Assembly (NCBI GenBank): GCA_020847435.1
Contig: JADLBX010000012.1
Location: forward strand, 80,866 to 144,865
Reading direction: 5' to 3'
Source of the DNA: Anaerolineales bacterium
GTDB lineage: Bacteria; Chloroflexota; Anaerolineae; Anaerolineales; Villigracilaceae
DNA length: 64,000 nucleotides
Position 1 is the stretch's first letter. The number at the start of each line of letters is the position of its first letter. Position numbers and translations under genes: made by a program. The notes under the pieces are model-generated. The model was not told the DNA's origin, did not search any database, and saw only the letters and a program-made list of their open reading frames with translations. This document shows positions 34,804 through 42,857 of this stretch, one piece after another.

Positions 34804-35721
34804 TTACCATTCACCAACAAACTCGATCTCCAACTCCAACTCGACGCCTTGCTTCTCCTTTACCGTCTTCTGCGCCAGTTCGATCAACGCGCGGATATCC
34901 TGCGCGCGGGTTGCGCCGTGGTTGATGAAAAAATTTCCATGCAACGGGCTGATCTCGGCGTTACCGATGCGCGCGCCTTTCAAACCCGAGACTTCGATCA
35001 AACGTCCCGCATAATCGCCGCTCGGGTTCTTGAACATCGAACCCATGCTCGCGCCGGGCGGTTGTGTCGCTTTACGGTGCGCGCGGAATTGTTGGATTTT
35101 AACGGTCACATCTTCCTTGGTTGAATTTTTTAAACTCAACTCCGCCGCAAGGACGATGGCTTTGATCGCGCCGCGTTTCATCACGCTCGTGCGATAGCCG
35201 TATCCCATTTGCGCGACGGTAAATTTTTCTCTTCCGTTTTCGGTCAGCAATTCGGCGGAAATCAAATTGCCCGCCACATCGCCGCCGAACGCGCCGGCAT
35301 TGCCATACACCGCGCCGCCGAGCGTGCCGGGGACCGCCGCCGCCCATTCGATGCCCGCCAAGCCCTTCGACGCGCAGCGGTTGGCGAGATTGCTGAACAC
35401 GACTCCCGCTTCCGCCGCGACGGACGGCTGGTCGCCCACGTGGAATTTAACGCCCTTCGCCCGGTTCAAGACCACGACCTCGCGCACGCCTTTATCGCTG
35501 ACGAGGATGTTCGAGCCGCCGCCCAACATCACGAACGGCATTTCACTCTTCCGCAAAAACTTGACCACGCGCGCAAGTTCCGAGGCGGCATTCACCGTGA
35601 TGAAAACGTCTGCCGGTCCGCCGATGCGCGCGGAAGTGTACGGCGCTAACGCGACGTTCTCCTTCACCAGTTCGCCGAACTTCGCGTGCAATTGGTCAAC
35701 GGGTCTTGCCAACACAGCCAT
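34804..35721 (-). CDS. murB: UDP-N-acetylenolpyruvoylglucosamine reductase
   Basis: A 305-residue FAD enzyme giving UDP-MurNAc. It is a type II MurB: YTSARIGGPADVFI near the N-terminus binds FAD with the MLGGGSNILVSD loop, and AAVPGTLGGAVYGNAGAFGGD and GYGYRTSVMKRG follow. The C-terminal PPGASMGSMFKNPSGDYAG holds the catalytic Ser, and FFINHGATRAQDI the Glu/His region. The ATG at 35721 overlaps the stop of the 62-residue gene as ATGA. The end of the gene (GEWTAAGGAG in DNA) merges with GTAATTGGT-type repeat DNA. Confidence 0.94.
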   Translation of the reverse strand: MAVLARPVDQLHAKFGELVKENVALAPYTSARIGGPADVFITVNAASELARVVKFLRKSEMPFVMLGGGSNILVSDKGVREVVVLNRAKGVKFHVGDQPSVAAEAGVVFSNLANRCASKGLAGIEWAAAVPGTLGGAVYGNAGAFGGDVAGNLISAELLTENGREKFTVAQMGYGYRTSVMKRGAIKAIVLAAELSLKNSTKEDVTVKIQQFRAHRKATQPPGASMGSMFKNPSGDYAGRLIEVSGLKGARIGNAEISPLHGNFFINHGATRAQDIRALIELAQKTVKEKQGVELELEIEFVGEW

Positions 35722-35909
35722 CAGTCCTTATTTTCCTTTTCGCTTAATTTCTCGATCAATTTCGTCACGGTCTGCTCATCCGCTTCCTTTTGTTCCTCGC
35801 TGTGATCCTGCGCGCGCTGCCTGCGCTCGCGGTCGAAGAACGACAAGACCATCTTCAACGGCGGCAGAAAAAAGATTTCGGGGCGCGCGGGTTTCTTTTC
35901 TTCAGGCAT
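35721..35909 (-). CDS. Small charged protein within the dcw cluster (62 aa)
   Basis: A 62-residue, highly charged protein: an N-terminal PEEKKPARPEIFFLPPLKMVLSFF stretch with a short hydrophobic part, then a Glu/Lys/Gln-rich coiled-coil-like end. I recognise no family. The overlap of its start with the 89-residue gene (8 bases) and its stop with murB (ATGA) argues strongly that it is translated. It may interact with a membrane partner through the FFLPPLKMVLSFF segment; this is inference only. Confidence 0.6.
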   Translation of the reverse strand: MPEEKKPARPEIFFLPPLKMVLSFFDRERRQRAQDHSEEQKEADEQTVTKLIEKLSEKENKD

Positions 35910-36171
35910 GAGCGTTCATCAACTCGTTGGGCGATAGTTCGCCTCGAAATAATTGCGGGGAGAGGCTTCGCTCAACCATCAGCGGCGCCGCTTCGAAACG
36001 CCTGATCTTTTCGATCAAGGTCAAGGCGAGCAGTTCATCCACATCGTGCGGCAGACGCGGCGGCTGGGCGGGAGTCTCCAACCCAGCGGTGAATAATGTC
36101 ATCCGCAGTGGGAACAGCGATGGATGAGAACGCTGGCGCTGAGCCATATGGAAGCCAAAGTGTTTATTCAT
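35902..36171 (-). CDS. Small protein coupled to murC (89 aa)
   Basis: An 89-residue soluble protein starting MNKHFGFHMAQRQR. Its middle, LPHDVDELLALTLIEKIRRFE, is a predicted amphipathic helix, and the end is SPQLFRGELSPNELMNAHA. No family is recognised. The ATG at 36171 lies in the murC stop (ATGA) and has AAGGAAAGGAA upstream, inside the end of murC. The same frame continues open far into murC, but that part is only a shadow of murC. With the next small gene it forms a two-gene insert between murC and murB. Confidence 0.6.
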   Translation of the reverse strand: MNKHFGFHMAQRQRSHPSLFPLRMTLFTAGLETPAQPPRLPHDVDELLALTLIEKIRRFEAAPLMVERSLSPQLFRGELSPNELMNAHA

Positions 36172-37571
36172 GTTGAGTTCCTTTCCTTTAATCCTTTCAA
36201 GACATCGGCGCAAATTTTGTCGGCGTCGCCCGCAGAAAGCACAACCAGCGCGTCGCCGGGTTTCAAATTTTCGAGCAGATATTTGGTCACATCGTCCAGT
36301 GCGGCGATGAACCGCGCGGAGTGATGCGGCATCCCGCTGACGATCTCCGCCGCGGTGAAATCCTGTTTCGGTTCGCGCGCCGCGTAGACCTCGGTGACGA
36401 TCACCTCGTCCGCGTCTTTGAAGGCGCGGGAAAACTCGAGGTACAGCGACTGCGTGCGCGAATACGTGTGCGGTTGCCACACCGCCCAAATGCGGCGGTT
36501 GGGATAGCGCGCCCGCGCGCCCGCCAGCGTGGCTTTGATCTCCGTCGGGTGATGCGCGTAATCGTCGAAGACGCTGACGCCGTCCGCTTCGCCGCGCAAC
36601 TCGAAGCGGCGGCTCGTGCCGCTGAATTTGGCGAGCGCTTTGGCGGCTTTCTCGCGCGAGAGCCCCAGCACGTCCACGATCGCCAACGCCGCCAGCGCGT
36701 TGCGGACGTTGTGCTCGCCCGGCGCCTGCAGAGACACTTCGACTGAGTTGAGACCGGCGCTCTTCAAGTTCGAGGAAGCGACGAAATCGAATCCGCCGCG
36801 TTGGTTCGGCTTCACATCGCGCCCGATCACCCATAGCGGTGTGTTGAGCGTGTTTTCTTTTTGCACGCCATAGCCGACGACGTTCCTGCCCGCTTTGATC
36901 ACATGCGGAATCAGCGCCGCCGCGCCTGCATCCTCGGCGCAGACGATCAGCGTCCCCTCCGACGGAAGCAAGTTCGTAAACGTCTCGAACGATTGGTACA
37001 GCGCTTCGAGGGTCGGGAAGAAATCCGGGTGATCGTGTTCGAGGCTGGTCACCACTTCGATCTGCGGCTTCAAGCCGAGGAACATATTGTCGTACTCGTC
37101 GGCTTCGATCACAAACAGGTTGCCTTTGCCCGCCCGCGCGTTCACGCCAAAATTTTTCATCATCCCGCCGACGATGAACGACGGGTCGCGTTTCAACTCG
37201 CTCAAGACCCAGGCGGTCATGGCGGTGGTGGTGGTCTTTCCGTGCGTGCCGGCGATGGCGATGCCGATCTTGTCGGACATCAACTCGCCGAGGAAATCCG
37301 CGCGTTTGTAAACCGGGATATCCGCCCGCCGCGCCGCGCGGACCTCCGGGTTGTCGTCGCCAATGGCGGAGGAGCGCACGACCCAATCGGCGCCTTCGAG
37401 GTTGCGCGCATGGTGACCGATGTACACCGCCGCGCCGGCGCGGCGCACTTCATCGGCAAACGGGGTCAGCGCGCGGTCAGAGCCGCTCACCTTGTACCCG
37501 CTTTCGAGCAGAAGGCGGGCAATGGCGGAAAGACCGCTGCCCCCAATGCCGATGAAATGGACGTGTGTCAT
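36168..37571 (-). CDS. murC: UDP-N-acetylmuramate--L-alanine ligase
   Basis: A 467-residue Mur ligase that adds the first amino acid to UDP-MurNAc. It has the N-terminal dinucleotide-like HFIGIGGSGLSAIA (5-18), the ATP loop GTHGKTTTT (108-116), EADEYDNMFL and SLEHDHPDFF in the centre, and the C-terminal FDDYAHHPTEIKATL that defines MurC. Length is normal. The ATG at 37571 has no Shine-Dalgarno; a 29-base TAACTACC-type repeat fills the whole gap to cvpA. It overlaps the next small gene by ATGA. Confidence 0.95.
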   Translation of the reverse strand: MTHVHFIGIGGSGLSAIARLLLESGYKVSGSDRALTPFADEVRRAGAAVYIGHHARNLEGADWVVRSSAIGDDNPEVRAARRADIPVYKRADFLGELMSDKIGIAIAGTHGKTTTTAMTAWVLSELKRDPSFIVGGMMKNFGVNARAGKGNLFVIEADEYDNMFLGLKPQIEVVTSLEHDHPDFFPTLEALYQSFETFTNLLPSEGTLIVCAEDAGAAALIPHVIKAGRNVVGYGVQKENTLNTPLWVIGRDVKPNQRGGFDFVASSNLKSAGLNSVEVSLQAPGEHNVRNALAALAIVDVLGLSREKAAKALAKFSGTSRRFELRGEADGVSVFDDYAHHPTEIKATLAGARARYPNRRIWAVWQPHTYSRTQSLYLEFSRAFKDADEVIVTEVYAAREPKQDFTAAEIVSGMPHHSARFIAALDDVTKYLLENLKPGDALVVLSAGDADKICADVLKGLKERNST

Positions 37572-37600
37572 GTTAGTTTGGTAGTTAGATAGTTGGTTGG
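37572..37600. repeat. TAGTTAGATAGTTGGTTGG low-complexity spacer
   Basis: On the minus strand the spacer is made of CCAACCAAC/TATCTAACTACC units. It begins immediately after the cvpA TAA and ends at the murC ATG, leaving no ribosome-binding site. Confidence 0.7.
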
Positions 37601-38131
37601 TTAGATGTAAACGACGATCACGAACACGAAGGCGATGATGATGGCAAAGTAGATGCCGGGTTCGCCCAACAACGCCGGGGGCATATACAGCATCATGTTG
37701 TTGACCGTATTCACCAGCGATTCCTCCGTTGGACGCGACATCAATTCCGGGAATGGGTAATTGGCGATATTCAGGTAATACAGCACACTGCCCGAAATGA
37801 AATATCCGTTGACGCCGCCCAACAACACGCCGATCAAAGTATCCTGCACGCGTTCACGCGCCGCGCGCGACGCCAGATGTTGCACGCTGACCACCGTCTG
37901 ATAGCCGAAGTAGACCAGCACGCCGAGGATGATGATGCGCGCCCAGAACAGGTTCAAATCTTGTTCGCTCATGGCGGCGACCAACGGCACATACCGGCGC
38001 AGCACATGGCTGATCGCCAAAGCCAGGATGGCGCTGAATGTCACCAGCAATTCCTTCGCCCAGCCGCGCATCCCCCCGATGAAGGCAAACAGGCAAACAT
38101 ACATCCAGAAGACAACCACGATGCTCATCAT
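37601..38131 (-). CDS. CvpA-family membrane protein
   Basis: A 176-residue membrane protein with hydrophobic segments at about 4-20, 28-46, 63-85, 99-120 and 155-176. The GGMRGWAKELLVTFSAILAL start, the RAARERVQDTLIGVLLGGVNGYF motif and the FPELMS segment agree with the CvpA (colicin V production) family, but the match is moderate. Its place between murG and murC is unusual. Its start (ATGATGA) overlaps the murG stop. The stop codon opens a low-complexity repeat. Confidence 0.65.
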   Translation of the reverse strand: MMSIVVVFWMYVCLFAFIGGMRGWAKELLVTFSAILALAISHVLRRYVPLVAAMSEQDLNLFWARIIILGVLVYFGYQTVVSVQHLASRAARERVQDTLIGVLLGGVNGYFISGSVLYYLNIANYPFPELMSRPTEESLVNTVNNMMLYMPPALLGEPGIYFAIIIAFVFVIVVYI

Positions 38132-39219
38132 AGGCTTTTCACTCCTGCCAGCTCGATCAAAAGGCTGGCGATCTTTTCCGCCGCGCGCGGGTGCGATAAC
38201 TCAAACATCGCGGCGCGCATGGACTTTAATTTATTGCGGTTATCGAGCAAGACGTTCAAAGTCATCATCAACTCGGTGTTCAGGCGCTGGTCTTCCAAAA
38301 CGACCGCCGCGCCGCGATACGCCAGGAATTCAGCGTTCACTTTTTGGTAACGCCATGCGTGTGGATACGGCACAAGCACTGACGGCAAACCGAACAAGGG
38401 AAATTCGCCCAAAGCCGACGCGCCCGCGCGCGCCACAACCAGGTCGGCTGCGGCGAGCGCCGCGCCCATCTCGTGCAAATAGGGCAAGGCATGATAACGG
38501 GCGGCGAGTTCCATCGGCAATTGTTCGCGCATGTGTTTGACGTAGGTCCAATCCGTCTCACCGGAAAGATGAATGATCTCGAACTTGGCGAGCAGGTCGC
38601 GCAGGTTGTTGATCACCGCGAGGTTGATCGAGCGTGCGCCCTTGCTCCCGCCGACCACCAGCAGGACCGGGAGTTCGCCGGAAACGCCGAGGTGACGAGT
38701 CGCCGTCTCACGATCCCACAGCGCCAGGTCCGGGCGGAGCGGGTAGCCCGTCTCGCGCACTTTCTTGCGGAAGTATTTCTGCGACTGACTCGTCGTCACC
38801 GCGATCTCATCCGCAAAGCGCGTCAGCGACCGCAACGCCAGCCCCGGTTCGATATCCGGCACAAACAACAAGGTCGGGATCGAGCGCCCAGCCAGCGCCA
38901 TCGGCACAGCCACGTATCCGCCGGTGAAAAACAACACGTCCGGTTTGAATTCCTTCAGCAGGCGGCGGGCGGCGACCACACCTTGCGCAAGCGCCATGAG
39001 GCTGCGCGGCAGGTGCGCGAGGCTCACCCCGTGGAGCCCGGCGGCGGGGATGCTCTCGAAGGCGATGCCCTGGCGCTTGACCAGAGATTCTTCGATGCCG
39101 CCCCTGCCCCCCACCCAGAGCGTATCCACGTCGGTGACCTTAGCCGTCAGCGCGCTGTGAACGGCGAGCGCGGGATACACTCCGCCTCCCGTTCCCCCGG
39201 CGCAAATCAATAACCGCAC
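38128..39219 (-). CDS. murG: MurG glycosyltransferase (UDP-GlcNAc:lipid I transferase)
   Basis: A 363-residue peripheral membrane enzyme that makes lipid II. It shows LLICAGGTGGGVYPALAV (3-20), the VGGRGGIEESLV loop, FTGGYVAVPMALAG, LVVGGSKGARSIN at the domain joint and the UDP-GlcNAc-binding VARAGASALGEFPLFGLPSVLVPYP (split here by residue class). The GTG at 39219 is preferred over upstream in-frame codons, because GGAGG stands 7 bases before it and the family start is VRLLI. It therefore overlaps the 3' end of ftsW by 80 bases. Confidence 0.93.
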   Translation of the reverse strand: MRLLICAGGTGGGVYPALAVHSALTAKVTDVDTLWVGGRGGIEESLVKRQGIAFESIPAAGLHGVSLAHLPRSLMALAQGVVAARRLLKEFKPDVLFFTGGYVAVPMALAGRSIPTLLFVPDIEPGLALRSLTRFADEIAVTTSQSQKYFRKKVRETGYPLRPDLALWDRETATRHLGVSGELPVLLVVGGSKGARSINLAVINNLRDLLAKFEIIHLSGETDWTYVKHMREQLPMELAARYHALPYLHEMGAALAAADLVVARAGASALGEFPLFGLPSVLVPYPHAWRYQKVNAEFLAYRGAAVVLEDQRLNTELMMTLNVLLDNRNKLKSMRAAMFELSHPRAAEKIASLLIELAGVKSL

Positions 39220-40381
39220 CGAAAGACCTCCATTCGTTTTCATCCAACCGAACGCTCTCACCGCTTTGACGTGAGATGTTCAGCATAATGCCGATCGCAC
39301 ACAACGTCGAAACGAGGTTCGAACCGCCCGCGCTGATGAACGGCAACGCGTTCCCAGCGAAAGGCATCAACCCAACCATCACTGCCATGTTAATCGCGGC
39401 TTCGACGCCGATCCAAAACGTGACGCCGGCGGCGAGCAACGTGCCGAGCATATCCGGCGCGCGGCGCGCCACCACCAAGCCGCGCCAGATCAACGCGCCA
39501 TACAAAGCCATGAGCAGGGTCGAGCCGAACAAGCCGAGCTCCTCCGCGATCACCGCAAAGATGCTGTCGGTCGGCGCGAAGGGCAAACCGGTTAACTTCG
39601 TATCCGCCTGCCCCAAACCCACGCCGAAGATGCCGCCTTTGATGATCGCCTCGAACGAACGCTGGACGTGATACGACGCGTGAGTCGGGTCCTGAAAACC
39701 GGCAATGAACGTATCAACCCGGTCACGCCCGGTCACGCTGAACTGCACGATCACCCAGCCGATGACGAGCGCCAGCGCCAGCAGGAAGACGATCTGCTTC
39801 AAATCTGCCCCAGCCAGAAAGAACAACGCGCCGCCGAGGATCAACACTGTGCCTGCCGCGCTCAAATCGGGTTGCAAATAGATCAAGCCGCCGATAATTC
39901 CCAAAATCACGCCAAGCGGAATCAAACCAAAACTCACATAGTGCAGGTTCTGCCGCTTCGCATACAGCCACACCGCCAGGTAGATCACCGTCACGAGTTT
40001 CGCCAGTTCCGAGGGTTGGTACGAACCCTCGAACAACGTGCGCGAGGCGCCGAGCCGAATCTCGTTGATGAACAACACTGTCACCAACAAGCCGATCGTG
40101 CCCAGCATGGCGAGCACCACCACTTTGCGCCAGAGGTGATAATCGAACAACGAAAGCACGAACGCCGCGACCACGCCGATGCCCAGCCAGCGCAATTGGC
40201 GCATGAACATGTACGTGGACGATTTATACTCGTTGAACGAAAAATCGAACGAGGCGGAATACAACATGATCAAACCGAAGACTGCCAGCGCGATCACCGT
40301 CAACAGCAACGGCATGTCCAACCCGCGCCCGAGATTCTTCGTCAGCGAAAAACGTTCGTTTACAAAAGCTCTTGAACCCAT
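39140..40381 (-). CDS. ftsW: Lipid II polymerase/division protein FtsW
   Basis: A 413-residue SEDS-family protein with about ten membrane helices. The hallmarks are LMLYSASFDFSFNEY near helix 1, LFEGSYQPSELAKLVTVIYLA, YLQPDLSAAGTVLILGGALF, and the C-terminal MPFAGNALPFISAGGSNLVS. A soluble tail of about 40 residues rich in Arg follows. It polymerises glycan strands with a class B penicillin-binding protein. The ATG at 40381 overlaps the murD end by 22 bases. Confidence 0.93.
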   Translation of the reverse strand: MGSRAFVNERFSLTKNLGRGLDMPLLLTVIALAVFGLIMLYSASFDFSFNEYKSSTYMFMRQLRWLGIGVVAAFVLSLFDYHLWRKVVVLAMLGTIGLLVTVLFINEIRLGASRTLFEGSYQPSELAKLVTVIYLAVWLYAKRQNLHYVSFGLIPLGVILGIIGGLIYLQPDLSAAGTVLILGGALFFLAGADLKQIVFLLALALVIGWVIVQFSVTGRDRVDTFIAGFQDPTHASYHVQRSFEAIIKGGIFGVGLGQADTKLTGLPFAPTDSIFAVIAEELGLFGSTLLMALYGALIWRGLVVARRAPDMLGTLLAAGVTFWIGVEAAINMAVMVGLMPFAGNALPFISAGGSNLVSTLCAIGIMLNISRQSGESVRLDENEWRSFGAVIDLRRGNGRRSVSRARRSQRADG

Positions 40382-41814
40382 GCTCGAAACCTTTCTCCGC
40401 GCTCCTCAAAATCTTTGAACTCATCGAAACTCGTGGCGCCCGGCGCCAACAGGACGACATCGCCAGCCCGCGCAACCTCCGCCGCCTGGATGACCGCCTG
40501 CTGCAACCCATCCACGCGCGTGATGGAAAACCGTTTCGCCCCGGACGGGAGGCTGTTCGCCGCTCGTTCAATTTTCTCCGCCGCTTCGCCGAAAAGTATC
40601 GCGCAGCGTACGCGTTCCGCCGCGAGTTGCATCAACCCCTCCCACGGCAGATTCTTATCGCGCCCGCCGAGCAACAGTACCAGCGGCTCCTCGAACGAGC
40701 GGATGGCGGCGATGGTGCGCTCCGGCGCGCTGGCGATCGAATCGTTGTACCAATGCACGCCGCGCAATTCACGCACGAACTCCAAGCGATGCGGCACGCC
40801 GCGGAATTCCTCCACCGCCGCGATCATCGCCGCAGGCGGAAAGCCCGCCGCGTGACCGATGGCAAACGCGGCAAGCGCGTTCGCCACATTATGATCGCCG
40901 CGCAACCGAATATTCTCGCGCGGCATCAGCGGAACGCGTGCGCCGCCCTCGCGCAGATTCAACCTGCCCGCGTCGAGATAAGCGCCGTCCAAACCTGCAT
41001 CGAGAGTCTTCAGGCTGAACGTCATCAGCGTCCCTTTCACTTTTTCGCGCAGACTCCACGCGCCTGCGTCGTCGCGTCCCAACACCGCCACATCGTCCTG
41101 CGCTTGAAACTCCAAAATGCGACTCTTCGCCGCCGTGTATGCTTCCATCGTGCCGTGCCGGTCTAAATGGTTCGGCGTGACGTTCAAAACTGCGGCAATA
41201 TTCGGAGAGCGGGTCATTTGCTCCAGTTGAAAGGATGAAAGTTCCAGCACAGCCAGGTCGTCGGGTTTCATCTCATCCACATACTTCAACAACGGGTCGC
41301 CAAGGTTGCCGCCGACAAAAGCAGAAGGATGAGTTGTGAAGGATGAAGGATGAATTTCTTTGGATGATAACAATGATTCATCCTTCATCCTTTTTCCTTC
41401 ATCCTTGAAAGCAAGCTTCGCCATGTTTCCAACCAGCGTGGTGGTGGTCGTCTTGCCTGCTGAACCAGTGACGCCAATGGTCTTGCACGGGACAACTTCC
41501 ATGAAGATCTGCGAATCGTTCGTGAGCGGAATGCCCCGCTTGCCGGCTTCCATCACAATCGGCAAGGTGAGCGGGATTCCGCCGGAGAGGCACAACACAT
41601 CCATCGCGTCCAACAACTCGAGCGGATGCCCGCCCAGCGCCCAATCAATTTGATATTCCGCCAGCGACTCGCGCGCCACGCGCAACTCATCCGCGCCGCG
41701 CAGGTCGCTGACTGTGACGCGCGCGCCATGCAGAGACAGCCAGCGCGCCAAAGCCAGCCCCTGACGGGCGGCGCCGAGTATCAAAACGCGTTTATCTTTC
41801 CAGTTCGTTTTCAT
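40360..41814 (-). CDS. murD: UDP-N-acetylmuramoylalanine--D-glutamate ligase, with repeat-derived insert
   Basis: A 484-residue Mur ligase that adds D-Glu. It has VLILGAARQGLALARWL (10-26), the ATP loop GSAGKTTTTT (117-126), LELSSFQLEQM, HLDRHGTMEAYTAAK and FRGVPHRLEFVRE. It is longer than usual. Between the P-loop helix and the GGNLG motif it has an insert (about residues 137-165) rich in Lys/Ser/His, encoded by GGATGAAGGATGAA repeat DNA. The frame is kept, so the enzyme may still fold. The start has AACG/ATG context with no clear Shine-Dalgarno. mraY lies upstream beyond a GTAATT repeat. Confidence 0.93.
   Translation of the reverse strand: MKTNWKDKRVLILGAARQGLALARWLSLHGARVTVSDLRGADELRVARESLAEYQIDWALGGHPLELLDAMDVLCLSGGIPLTLPIVMEAGKRGIPLTNDSQIFMEVVPCKTIGVTGSAGKTTTTTLVGNMAKLAFKDEGKRMKDESLLSSKEIHPSSFTTHPSAFVGGNLGDPLLKYVDEMKPDDLAVLELSSFQLEQMTRSPNIAAVLNVTPNHLDRHGTMEAYTAAKSRILEFQAQDDVAVLGRDDAGAWSLREKVKGTLMTFSLKTLDAGLDGAYLDAGRLNLREGGARVPLMPRENIRLRGDHNVANALAAFAIGHAAGFPPAAMIAAVEEFRGVPHRLEFVRELRGVHWYNDSIASAPERTIAAIRSFEEPLVLLLGGRDKNLPWEGLMQLAAERVRCAILFGEAAEKIERAANSLPSGAKRFSITRVDGLQQAVIQAAEVARAGDVVLLAPGATSFDEFKDFEERGERFRAWVQELL
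41323..41408. repeat. ATGAAGGATGAA low-complexity repeat inside murD
   Basis: GAAGGATGA units (41323-41356) and inverted TTCATCCTTCATCC units (41374-41408) form an 86-base imperfect palindrome inside the murD frame. Confidence 0.8.
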
Positions 41815-41831
41815 CGTTATACAAAAGTAAT

Positions 41832-41867
41832 CGGTAAACGGTAATTACCAATTACTAATTACCATTA
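41832..41867. repeat. GGTAATTACC/GTAATTGG repeat between mraY and murD
   Basis: Tandem GGTAATTA-type units. On the minus strand they begin with the mraY stop codon TAA (41867-41865). The same family precedes the gene at 48255. Confidence 0.75.
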
Positions 41868-42857
41868 CACCAACGCCAGCCCCATGCCGATCATCGCCGC
41901 CAGCAAGCCGATCAGCCAGAACCGTTGGACGATCTGCGTTTCGCTCCAGCCGAGTAGTTCAAAATGCAAATGGATCGGCGCCATCTTGAAGAAGCGTTTG
42001 CCTTTCGTCATGCGGAAGTAAACAACCTGAATGACCACGCTCAACGCCTCGCTCAACGGGATGACCGCGACCACCAACAACAGGGGCCATTGACCGGTCA
42101 TCAACGCGACCACCGCCAGCGTGGAGCCGAGCGCCATCGAGCCGGTGTCGCCCATGATCAACGCGGCGGGATGCACGTTGAACCACAAAAAGCCGAACAA
42201 CGCGCCGACGACGATGAAGCAGAACTGCGCGAGGTACACCTGTCCGTTGATGAGCGCCACGCCGCCGAACGCGGCAAACGCGGTGGCTGAAATCAAGCCA
42301 GCCAAGCCGTCGAGACCGTCGGTGAAGTTGACCGCGTTCGATTCGCTGACGATCACGAACGCCGCGATCGGGATGTACCACCAGCCGAGTTCGATCTCGT
42401 TACGGTAACCGGGCAGGTACATATCCGGCGCCAACAGCAAATACTTCAACACGAATGCCGTTCCCGCGGCAAGTAAAACCTGCGCCAGAAACTTCGTGCG
42501 GATGCGCATCCCGTCGCCGCGGCGTTTGCCGCGAATGCCCTCCCAATCGTCGAGCGCGCCCAGTATGCCGAACGACACCATGACGATCAACGGCACAAGC
42601 ACCGAGCGCCCGGTCACATCCAAGCCGATCAACGGCGTGGCATTGAGCAAGCCCGTGAGCAACAACACCGGCAGGATGAACATCACGCCGCCCATGGTGG
42701 GCGTGCCCATTTTGATACGGTGCTGGTCCGGTTCCTCCACGCGGATGATCTTGCCGATCCTGAAGTGACGCAGGACGCGCAACAACGGCGTCCCCCAGAT
42801 GGCGGTCATCACAAACGAAAACATCGCCAGACCCAGCACGAGCGCGGTATGCTTCAT
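41865..42857 (-). CDS. mraY: Phospho-N-acetylmuramoyl-pentapeptide-transferase
   Basis: A 330-residue integral membrane enzyme that makes lipid I. It has about ten hydrophobic segments. Visible motifs are GTPTMGGVMFILP, SFGILGALDDWEGIRG, ESNAVNFTDGLDGLAGL with the catalytic Asp, and the final PIHLHFELLGWSETQIVQRFW. Length is near normal. The ATG at 42857 overlaps the murF stop by four bases. The TAA stop is the first triplet of a GTAATTGG repeat, so the original C-terminus may have been altered. Confidence 0.95.
   Translation of the reverse strand: MKHTALVLGLAMFSFVMTAIWGTPLLRVLRHFRIGKIIRVEEPDQHRIKMGTPTMGGVMFILPVLLLTGLLNATPLIGLDVTGRSVLVPLIVMVSFGILGALDDWEGIRGKRRGDGMRIRTKFLAQVLLAAGTAFVLKYLLLAPDMYLPGYRNEIELGWWYIPIAAFVIVSESNAVNFTDGLDGLAGLISATAFAAFGGVALINGQVYLAQFCFIVVGALFGFLWFNVHPAALIMGDTGSMALGSTLAVVALMTGQWPLLLVVAVIPLSEALSVVIQVVYFRMTKGKRFFKMAPIHLHFELLGWSETQIVQRFWLIGLLAAMIGMGLALV

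Noticed and set aside
35902..37386. A 494-codon open frame on the minus strand overlapping murC
   Set aside because: Most of it is an Arg-rich shadow of murC in another frame. Only its last 89 codons, after the murC stop, are supported as a gene.
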